Of a stretch of 64,000 nucleotides of DNA, positions 56,690 to 64,000 are shown in pieces. Every line of letters begins with the position of its first letter. Positions within the stretch are counted from its first letter, which is position 1. The notes beneath the pieces are model-generated. The model was given only the letters and a program-made list of their open reading frames with translations, searched no databases and was not told where the DNA came from. The position numbers and the translations under genes were made by a program. The DNA is from Monosporascus cannonballus (taxonomy: Eukaryota; Ascomycota; Sordariomycetes; Xylariales), in assembly GCA_004154925.1 (NCBI GenBank), contig QJNS01000196.1:1-64000 (forward strand), given 5' to 3'.

Positions 56690-57489
56690 CGGCTGNNNNA
56701 ACCCCCCCCCCCCCCCCCCCAGACGGTCAACCGACCGGAGAGCCCCCGCGAGCTCCGTGGCCGGGTTCTTAGCCCGCGAACCCCGAAATACGTGTCTAGC
56801 GGCCGTGCCTGGCTGGCCGGGTGGCTGACGTTTCCGCGTCCGCCGAACAGAGAGACGGAGACCCGGGCGAGATGCTACGGCGCGTGGCGGCGGCCCTCGA
56901 CTCGGTGCCGGCGGCGCGCGGGGCGCGGCCGTGGCGGGACCGCGTGCTCGTGTGCTGCTGGAGCGCGGCGTTCGCGCGGCAGGGCGCGCGGCACCTGCCG
57001 GGGTTCCGGCTCGCGCACGTGGGGTTCTCGACGACGTACTCGCGCGCGCTGCTGCGGCACGGCCTCGTCTCGGCCGTCAGCGCGCTGCGGTTCTCGCCGG
57101 CGTCGCCGCTGCTCGGCGCGCGCTTCATCCGCGACATGCGCCGCGCCGGCGTCCCGCTCTTCGTCTGGACCGTCAACGACGAGGCCTGGATGCGCTGGGC
57201 CGTCCGCAGGCGCCTCGACGGCGTAATCACCGACGACCCGAAGCTGTTCCTCGAGGTGTGCGGGCGCATGGTGGCTGAGGGCGGGGAAGGTGGTGATGGT
57301 CCGGACGGGAGTGGTGGTCACGACGGCGCCAAGCGGGAGGCGAGGGGCCCGTTGCGGAAGCTTGCGAGGGGCGCGAAGTTCTGCGCGCAGGTCTTGCTGG
57401 TCGAGGTGCTGCATTTTATCTGGTTGATCTATCTCTTCTGGCAGCACGGTGGCGTGGACAAGGAGGTTGGGAAGAGTCTAGAGGCTTAG
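55845..57489 (+). CDS. PGC1: Glycerophosphodiester phosphodiesterase-domain protein, Pgc1-like (phosphatidylglycerol phospholipase C)
   Basis: Exons 55845-55929, 56049-56275, 56445-56624 and 56851-57489 encode 376 residues. The GDPD barrel starts with [20 protein letters not shown], followed by [19 protein letters not shown]; these carry the catalytic His and the metal-binding Glu-x-Asp. HVWVMLDIK and [20 protein letters not shown] with [10 protein letters not shown] complete the fold. A C-terminal hydrophobic segment ([18 protein letters not shown]) fits the tail anchor of yeast Pgc1, which degrades phosphatidylglycerol at mitochondria and lipid droplets. Intron 3 (56625-56850) contains an assembly gap and homopolymer runs, so some coding sequence could be missing there; the frame is nevertheless consistent on both sides. 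Confidence 0.88.
56655..56720. other. Assembly gap flanked by G35 and C19 runs
   Basis: Thirty-five G residues (56655-56689), CGGCTG, four N (56696-56699), AA, then 19 C residues (56702-56720). It is probably a sequencing or assembly failure at a G/C homopolymer inside intron 3 of the phosphodiesterase gene. Confidence 0.95.
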
Positions 57490-58402
57490 GTACTCGGCTA
57501 GACAAGCGAGGTCTCGGGAAGGGCATGGTAGATGTAGCGTGTGTGGCGTTTCGCCGTCCAGAATTTAGACCGAACTATAGGGAATATATAGACTTGGTTG
57601 GGCTTCGACACCCGGAGATGAGCTGGGATGAGAACAAAAGCAAGGCACCGTATGGCTGGCATCAGGATGACCTCAAATACATCCGGCTCTTGACGAATCA
57701 TCCGTTTATCAAACTCATGGTGTACTATCTCTTATTAAGCAGTCGCATGAAGATGGGAGCGATACCGCCCGCGTCCGACGCATGAATGGAGGCCTGGATG
57801 GACATGCGCCCCGAAAAATAGGAGGCAGGATTGGTATCCCGGGACCGAGCTCATGACGACATAGTTCGGCTTATCTATATACACGATTGCACCTAAATTA
57901 CCACGAAAATTACCGGGAACCATCTAGCCCGTGTTTGAAGGGGTATCATGATCAAGGCGCACATTGTTCATGGCTAGTCGTTGTCAAAGGTGACGTAGTG
58001 CCATGACCGCACTTTAGGACGTCATTGCCAGACCAGGGCTTGGTTGGACGGCGCCCTGAACCTCTAGCGCCCAAGCACTCGGCGTTCTTCTGGGCGGTTG
58101 GACCTCATATGCATGCCTGGGCGCGTCGGCGGATCTCCATTCTCTGTAGCCGTGGAGAACCGTAAGGTGCTCTTAGCCAGACCTCTGACGGTTCGTCTTA
58201 AAGCTTCTTCCAGGAGACATGGGCTGCCAATGGCAGCAGATGATATCTCCACCTCCGCGCAGTGGCTTTTAAGGGGGGCTAGCGTGAACTAGACATCCCC
58301 AACAAAGCTGGACAGGAGACATCTGTGGCATACTTATGCGGGAAAAGTGTATGACCTATATTCGTTTAGACAGATATACATATCTAGCATCCCTTACAAG
58401 CC
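57490..58402. other. Convergent intergenic region
   Basis: It lies between the phosphodiesterase and Gpi11 3' ends. A plus-strand ORF (57525-57785, 86 codons) is open immediately downstream of the phosphodiesterase stop but has no recognised features. Confidence 0.5.
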
Positions 58403-59260
58403 CTATCCGAGCCGTCTCCCGAATGCCACCGTACCACCGACCAGCTTCCCAAGGACGTACCCGGCAAAGAGGCCACACAGGATAGTGACGGGCCACTTCT
58501 GCCACTCGCGGTCCCAGTCGAGCGGGATGGGCACGGCGCCGAGCCAGGCGCCGACGCAGGCGCCCGCGAGGCCGCCGAACGCCTCGTCGAGGGGCGCCCG
58601 GGCGCCGAGGATCTCGAGCCACTCGGCGTCGGCGAGCCCGCGCGTGTAGAAGAGCGGGAACAGTCCCAGCAGCGACAGGTAGGCCGCGCAGAGGAAGGTG
58701 TGCGGCAGGTGCGTGAGGAAGGGGGCCCCGAAGAGCACGAAGACGGCGTGCAGGGCGGCCGCCGCGACGAGGGACAGGACGAGGGCCACGAGCGTCGTCT
58801 ACGGGGGAGGAATGTAATTAGTTAGCTTATCGGCGTATTTAAGGAAGCGCTAATTGCCGAAGGACAGAGAGGTGTGTGGACATACGACCGTAATATTGGG
58901 GCCCGAGACATCCGAACCAGGCTTCTTCTTCTCGCCGGGTCGGGGCTTTCGCGCCGGTTTCGCGCCTTGCGAGCCCGCCGCCGGCAGGCAGATGATAGCG
59001 TACGCCGTCTGTATGGCCACGAGCGCCGGCAGCGAATTGTACATGGTCGGTACGGGATCGGCTACCAGGGCCTTGAACCTGAGGGCGAACAACGAGAGCA
59101 GCAGGACCGGGTGCGTATGCCGCAGCGCTTGAGCCTGCGGTGTCCCCAGGACCCGGATCGGCTGTGTGGGCGCGTCGCTTCCTCCGTCTTTGTCTTTCGC
59201 CTGGATTGCGCTGGACTTGCCCGGAGATGGCATGGCGGTCACTGGATCTAGTAGGGCCAT
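58403..59260 (-). CDS. GPI11: GPI-anchor biosynthesis protein Gpi11 / PIG-F
   Basis: Exons 59260-58886 and 58798-58403 encode 256 residues. PIG-F is an ER membrane partner of the GPI ethanolamine-phosphate transferases. Hydrophobic spans are visible at HPVLLLSLFALRFKALV, LVALVLSLVAAAALHAVFVL and HTFLCAAYLSLLGLFPLFY, with two more near the C-terminus (AFGGLAGACVGAWLGAVPIP, VTILCGLFAGYVLGKLVGGT). The family signature GAxxPLDWDxxWQxWP appears as VPIPLDWDREWQKWP, which is decisive. The start MALLDPVTA is chosen over the upstream in-frame Met at 59338 because family members begin with a short PLLDPVxA-like segment. Confidence 0.93.
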
Positions 59261-59762
59261 TACGCGGTTGTCGGGAGTGAGGTAGTTGACGGGATAATGA
59301 GAGTTCGAACGTGTCCTCGGCAAGCCGGCTGCCTGCAAAGCGGCGAGGTATTGAAAGACGGGCGAAATTAGGGGAGGGTCCAGGAGGGTCCGTCGCGACC
59401 ATCTGATTATCCCAGGGGACGGGCATGGCTTTATCGATAGGACTGATAACGATAACGATAACGAGCTGGAGCTCGGGCTGGAATTTCCAGAACATATTAA
59501 TCACCGGAGACCGATTTGATGAGCACTTAGGCACGGAACTATGTGCTTTCCGTAGAGGATAGAGACCACTTGTGTTATATCTCGGCATGTGTGCGTTCGG
59601 GATTCAAACCATCATCATGAGAAACCCATCGTAAATTCTTAGATAACTATGTTGGAGGTAGCTAGCGTCATCAGGGATGTCTCTCCTGCCCTCGTTAGGC
59701 AAGCCAGCAGCGATATGAGCTCCTTTGTTCGGTAGCCTTTACTTTGTATGAGACCGTCGTCT
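59261..59762. other. Intergenic: Gpi11 promoter, translin 3' flank
   Basis: It includes a (GATAAC)n stretch at about 59446-59465, which contains repeated GATA cores. No gene is seen. Confidence 0.5.
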
Positions 59763-60673
59763 TCAGGATTCCTTCTCCGACGACTGAGGAAGCAGATTTC
59801 TCAGCGAAAGGTCGTAGATGACGTCCTCCACCTTCTTGACGTGATACTTGACCCCGTCGACACGCCGTCGCAGGGTGTCGTTCTTCAGGTTCAGGAGCTG
59901 GAAGCCCGCAAACAGATCCTTGATGAACCCGCTGATTCGGACGGTGAGGTCGATGTCCCCCATGGTCACCGAGTTCATAGACAGGCGGCTAAGCTCCTCG
60001 GTGATATCGGTCATAGCCAGCAGATACTCCTCGATGGTGATGTGGAAGGCATCTCTGTCCTTGAGGTTGACGGGGACTGTAGCTCCATGTTAGCCGGATG
60101 TGGATATAGGTGCGTGCCTACATGCATATAATAGTCACCTTGAAGAATCTCGCCGACCTCGTCGATGGTCAGAAGGCGACCAACCTCGCCTGGGCGGGAC
60201 TCGGTTCCCAGGCCGCCCAACCAGGCAGTCAATAGAATCGTGCCGACGACATTCTGAACAGAGCGAGACCATCTGTGGTTGTATCTAAGGAACAGTTAGG
60301 AAAAAATGAATCGAAACCTCTCAGATCCTCAGACGTACTTATAGTAGGGATAGTTAGAGGCGAACTTGGACAGCGCTCCCACACTCTCGATCTCGTGCTT
60401 GATGCCATCGTCCTCGACCTGCTTGAGTAGCGGTTGGACTATCGTCTGGGGTCAGCATCAAGCCGCAAAACCGCCGTAGCTTGTGTGAAACCCACGCTTC
60501 GAGCTCGGGGTGGAGTGGATGCGGCTGAGAAGGCCCTGGGAGGTCGAGACATGGCGGTTCAGCTCCGCGAGGATCTTGAACAGGTTGTCATTGACCACGA
60601 CTTCTTCCTCGCCGGTGGCCTTGAGATACTCGAAAATGGAAGGGTCAATCATCGAGGAGTTACTGCTCACCAT
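59763..60673 (-). CDS. TSN: Translin, single-stranded nucleic-acid-binding / C3PO subunit
   Basis: Exons 60673-60496, 60438-60339, 60284-60139 and 60076-59763 encode 245 residues. Translin forms an octamer and, with TRAX, the C3PO endoribonuclease that trims tRNA and degrades RNAi passenger strands; in Neurospora C3PO processes tRNAs. Family text is clear: LNRHVSTSQGLLSRIHSTP, FASNYPYYKYNHRWSRSVQN, FHITIEEYLLAMTDITEELS, RLSMNSVTMGD, then LLNLKNDTLRRRVDGVKYHV and KKVEDVIYDLSLRN. Two acceptors are possible for exon 2; TAG ending at 60439 keeps the frame and gives SSKLQPLLKQ. The start may be Met 60673 or the in-frame Met at 60652. Confidence 0.93.
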
Positions 60674-61189
60674 TTTGGGCTATGGTGATGACGCACTTCG
60701 AAATGTTGAATGGGGTAAAAATCTTTATGAGCGGAGGGGGCAAACGATGGGTCATAATGTGAACACAGCGTCCTCAACATCAGCAAAATTCACAACGACG
60801 AAGATATTGAAGGTAATGAGATGGTATGCCATCTCGCCCGACATATTTCGTTCTTGCCTCAACTAAGAGTCAATTGGCAATCAAATCTAACAGCCTGCGT
60901 AGTTCTACTTCTTAACGGGCAACATTGCATTCACAATACGATCTTCAATTTGGATCTCCAGTCAATAGTCCCCATCGCGACAGACAACAGCTCGTCACTA
61001 ATGTAGATGGTCCAATCGTTACCGCCCGCCTCAGCCGGGAGCCTGGTCAGCCTCAATTTCTAACACCATCACGCCTCAATAGCTTCTAGGATTTGCCTGG
61101 ATTACGTCTCTGAAAAATGCGAAACCTGATATGAACATATCCGTTCTTCCTCACAACTCTAGACAAGCTAGAGATAGCAATGAAAAAGG
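60674..61189. other. Intergenic: translin promoter and U2 3' flank
   Basis: About 0.5 kb with no ORF of note. Confidence 0.5.
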
Positions 61190-61376
61190 TTCGCGTCACC
61201 TGGAGGCAGTGTAATACCAGGGACACGGTGGGGGCGACCATGCGCAAGCACAGAGGGCCGGCCCCGGGAGGCAAAAATTAGAATAATCACGATTGTACCA
61301 CAGTGTGGTACTTTCAGAGATTAAACTGAAAAGAACAGATACTACACTTGATCTAAGCCAAAAGGCAAAGAGAGCT
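61190..61376 (-). ncRNA. U2: U2 spliceosomal snRNA
   Basis: Read on the minus strand, the RNA contains CCTTTTGGCTTAGATCAAGT then GTAGTATCTGTTCTTTTCAG, the U2 5' region. It pairs with U6 and includes the GUAGUA sequence that recognises intron branch points. An Sm-like site AATTTTTG follows near 61276, then a GC-rich stem, and loop IV CCTGGTATTACACTGCCTCC with closing stem. The 5' end is set at about 61376 by alignment to the conserved 12 bases before CCTTTTGGC, and the 3' end at about 61190. Each end is good to within about 5 bases. At about 187 nt it matches U2. Confidence 0.93.
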
Positions 61377-61423
61377 AAAGAAGAAAGGAAAAAACAGAGC
61401 AAATTCGGGGAGGGAGAGCTGGC

Positions 61424-61433
61424 TTATATATTC
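61424..61433 (-). promoter_or_regulatory. TATA box of the U2 snRNA gene
   Basis: ATATATAAG on the minus strand, about 50 bases upstream of the predicted U2 5' end. An inverted CCAAT box (ATTGG on plus, 61536-61540) lies a further 100 bases upstream. Confidence 0.6.
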
Positions 61434-61439
61434 TGAAAG

Positions 61440-63543
61440 CGGTGTGGCTACTAGGCTACAATCAGTAGACTTTTTTTCTGCCGGTCTGCACCTACCACCT
61501 GCTGTGGCAAGATCGCTCTAGTAGCAGGCGCTGTGATTGGCCAAAAAACGGCTACTAGCCAGTCGCATGACGCCTCTTTGGCTTCAACCTTCAGTATTGA
61601 ATCAACGTCCTGAAGAACTTACACATCCTGAGATCTAGATACGGTTCTGGCACAAAAAGGGTTTGTCTTCTGTAAGGTTCGGCCCGATCAAGTCAAATTC
61701 AGTTGTTTACAGCCTTTTTTCAATTTGGGTTTTATTCTGACTCGACTCGAAAGACTACTGCACTGATACAAGCTACCTGCATCCTGCAGCCTGCAAATCG
61801 CAACACAACCTCAATACGGATTCATAATGCGTCCTGCTCAGTATGCACCCAACAGCATAGTCGATATCGCTTCTGGGCCCTGGTATAGGATCACTTCTTG
61901 AGATTTCTAGCGTCAGATCTGGGTCGGACCAGAACGGCCGTCCGTATTCCTATGCTAGCCAGTTGCGTATGATCGCTTAATGACCAAAATGACAAAATTT
62001 TTCCGAGTCCCTAGTGATAAATTTAGGCAAAAGTGGAGTTACCAGGAATTCTGGCATCTTCCTATTTCAACACCTAGGTCTGTTGTGCCATCGTTTGATC
62101 GTGCGCCTTGCGCAAAGCTCAGCCTCCTGAGTGCCGGCAAGAGGCATTCCCCACCCGCAATCGGGCAACGCAGCCGTGAGACATGTTTTTCCAACAGCAA
62201 CTGGAATCGTCAGATAGCTCCGGCCACGACGCCTGGCTTGTTAGGTGGCCTGACCATTAGCCGCTTGAGGCTCCTGTCTGGCTAGTTGAAAGGGTGCCTG
62301 AGAACTACTCGTCTCTTTTTCGAGCACACTGTATAAGAGGCTTATTTAGATCTCTCGTGTACTCTTAGACATGCCACCATATCCATTACAAAAGGACCGT
62401 GGACGAATGCTCAATTCACAGCACGGTATCGCGAGCCCCAGGAGCTGGTTAATTACGACAGTAGTTCCCTTCAGTGGCCCAGCGAGTTGGGTACCCACAA
62501 GATCTGATTCTAGTGAAAAGTAGCTGGTATGGTACAAAGGGCATAAAGCTCATATATGACGGAGCGGTAGGTACGTGCATAATTACACAACCAGTCCAAC
62601 CTCGCTCGGACTTGCTGGGAATGTTAATTCGTCGAGACGGCGCGTTTATCGGATCGCATATGTCCCCTTTCTTCGTGCCGTCCCGAGTGTCTGGGTAGAA
62701 CTGAAATGGACACTTGGCTAAGGAGGAATGAAGGAGCCGACGCGGAGGAACACAGAGATATCTGTTCTGCGCCAACAGCCCTCAGACTCTTTGGGGAAAG
62801 GAAACTGACTAGATGGTGATAGGGAGTATTGTGTTCGCTTGTTTATAATCATGACCACGGCCGCACCCCGGGCGCTGCGGACTTCAGCCTATCCAAGACC
62901 GGATATGATCTGGAGCCTTGACGAATGCGTTCGAATAGCGGAATGAGGATCACCGGTAAGACGTCGATACAATCGCCACTCGCCTGCCACTGCTTATGTC
63001 CTTTCGCCATCACTTAGCCCCCTAATCGTCCCCCAAAGAAACGTACGCACGCACTGTGTTAGCATCGTCCACCGCGGAAAGATTGCACCGCACCAGTTAT
63101 TACAGCATGCGTCCCGATGAATACCTCGAACGGTGTTTCCGTGGTCTGATGCAGCATCGGCGGGCCCGTCCGGTAGAGAAGACAGCAGTGGAGAGGGGAC
63201 AGACGGAGGGGGAAAAGGACTCGCATCCTGCAAAATCCCAATGTCACTACAGCTCGCCGAAATCCCTCGTAATAAAAGTAGGCTATAGCTCCTAGGACAA
63301 ACCCCCTTTGCTTTTCGGGACTGCCGTGAAAAAGAGTTCACCTATATGGAGCGACAGGTAAATACACGACCCGGCCGATTCAGGGGCAGAATCAGAAAGT
63401 CGCGAATCCTTGGAGCACGGGACATCGGGCGCATCACCTCGAACTGGGCTCTTTTACGTTATACCTGAATATAACTCTAACAATGAATCTCCTTTACGCC
63501 ATGCAGATCATGGACTCGTACCTTATATCTTATACACCTATAT
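61440..63543. other. Intergenic, 2.1 kb
   Basis: Upstream of U2 and downstream of the last gene. Several frames of 70-110 codons on both strands are unrecognised and mutually overlapping. No gene is supported. Confidence 0.45.
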
Positions 63544-64000
63544 CTATACATGCTTTTCAACGTTTTCACTTGCCTGTATCGTCGGGTCTGTGGCGCCAGC
63601 GACTTGCTCGTCCTGGAGGGATCCCTCTCGTAGCGACAGGTCCGCATCTCGAGAGCCCAGCTTGGCTTCTCGGGCGTCCAGCTCGGAGGTCCAACCGAGC
63701 TTCTCGAAGTGAAGACCCCGCCGCGTCCAGACGACAGTGACGAACGTCCATAGACCGATGAAGACGAGTGGGGCGCCCCATCCTATTACACGGTTAGACG
63801 TCCGCAAATAGGAACCGTAGTCTAGGGGCGGGTGCGCGTTAACTTACCGACACCGTACGCGATGACCTCCGGCGTCGTCCAGACGATCACCATGAGGCCG
63901 ATACCGAAGGCGAGGGACCCGACCCCCCAGAACCAGTTCAAGCCCTTGATCATGGCCCGGAACCTCCGGCTGACCCGCCACCTCTCCATCAGGCGCTGCC
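63544..64000 (-). CDS. Fungal multi-pass membrane protein, 3' part (gene continues beyond window)
   Basis: Two exons on the minus strand: one entering from beyond 64000 and ending at 63848, and the last at 63782-63544. The visible part reads RWRVSRRFRAMIKGLNWFWG then VGSLAFGIGLMVIVWTTPEV, then after splicing YGVGWGAPLVFIGLWTFVTV with VWTRRGLHFEKLGW. This gives two membrane spans and a cytosolic charged tail (ELDAREAKLGSRDADLSLRE). The GTAAGT donor and AATAG acceptor keep the frame. The 5' part is outside the window and the family is not recognised. Confidence 0.65.

Noticed and set aside
56875..57447. 190-codon antisense ORF over the phosphodiesterase last exon
   Set aside because: GC-rich third positions of the real gene remove stops from the antisense frame. 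The sense frame has clear GDPD motifs.
57525..57785. 86-codon plus-strand ORF just after the phosphodiesterase gene
   Set aside because: Probably within the 3' UTR. No family features.
58879..58898. ACATACGACC resembling the start of fungal 5S rRNA
   Set aside because: The next bases do not follow 5S rRNA and the segment is the donor site of the Gpi11 intron.
59590..59625. GGTTTGAATCCC-like B-box on the minus strand, suggesting a tRNA
   Set aside because: No A-box, acceptor stem or anticodon arm could be folded around it.
1..64000. CRISPR arrays, rDNA, telomere repeats, prophage or operons
   Set aside because: No regularly spaced direct repeats, rRNA, TTAGGG arrays or bacterial-type gene strings were seen. 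All genes have eukaryotic structure.

Overview
The window is nuclear DNA from a filamentous ascomycete (Pezizomycotina, most likely a Sordariomycete-type genome). The evidence is: many genes with short introns of about 50 to 200 bases, GT...CTRAC...AG splice signals, no operons, a spliceosomal U2 snRNA, a 283-residue mitochondrial porin, a Cat8/FacB-type zinc-cluster regulator, and fungus-only families such as DUF6594 and Pmp3. I rebuilt exon structures by hand. In every complete gene the exon lengths sum to a whole number of codons, but the splice sites are predictions from sequence alone.

Layout. 1-6.8 kb: a J-domain protein (+), mitochondrial porin VDAC (-) and asparagine synthetase with ten exons (-). 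7.9-14.4 kb: SUMO E2 Ubc9 (-), peroxin Pex19 (+), an unknown protein (-) and an ABC1/UbiB-family atypical kinase (+). 14.7-15.0 kb: a relic of a proteinase K-like subtilase. 15.4-25.6 kb: cytochrome P450 (-), UTP15 (-), dienoyl-CoA isomerase (+), TFIIH subunit Tfb5 (-), a single-pass protein with two PPAY motifs (+) and an aldo/keto reductase (-). 25.6-28.6 kb: a 3-kb non-coding stretch that probably includes a long leader with an intron. 28.6-38.9 kb: a protein with ten CCHC zinc knuckles (+), a frameshifted Hsp70/actin-fold pseudogene (-), Aip1 (+), Alg13 (-) and mitoribosomal Rsm24/mS35 (+). 41.3-48.6 kb: Pmp3 (+), a DUF6594 membrane protein (+), a YGR210C-type GTPase (-) and a SET-domain methyltransferase (+). 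50.36-50.63 kb: a 272-bp fold-back element flanked by TA. 51.3-64 kb: Cat8/FacB (+), a Pgc1-like phosphodiesterase interrupted by an assembly gap (+), Gpi11/PIG-F (-), translin (-), U2 snRNA (-) and the 3' part of a membrane-protein gene that runs off the end (-).

The genes are housekeeping genes from unrelated pathways. Several are arranged head to head and share 0.45-1.1 kb promoters: Ubc9/Pex19, unknown/ABC1 kinase, UTP15/dienoyl-CoA isomerase, Alg13/Rsm24 and GTPase/SET. I see no biosynthetic cluster, CRISPR array, tRNA or rDNA.

I did not find a convincing new multi-gene system. The items most worth a second look are the fold-back element, the two gene relics, a 10-nt microexon, an in-frame GC-AG intron and the modular exon structure of the zinc-knuckle gene.
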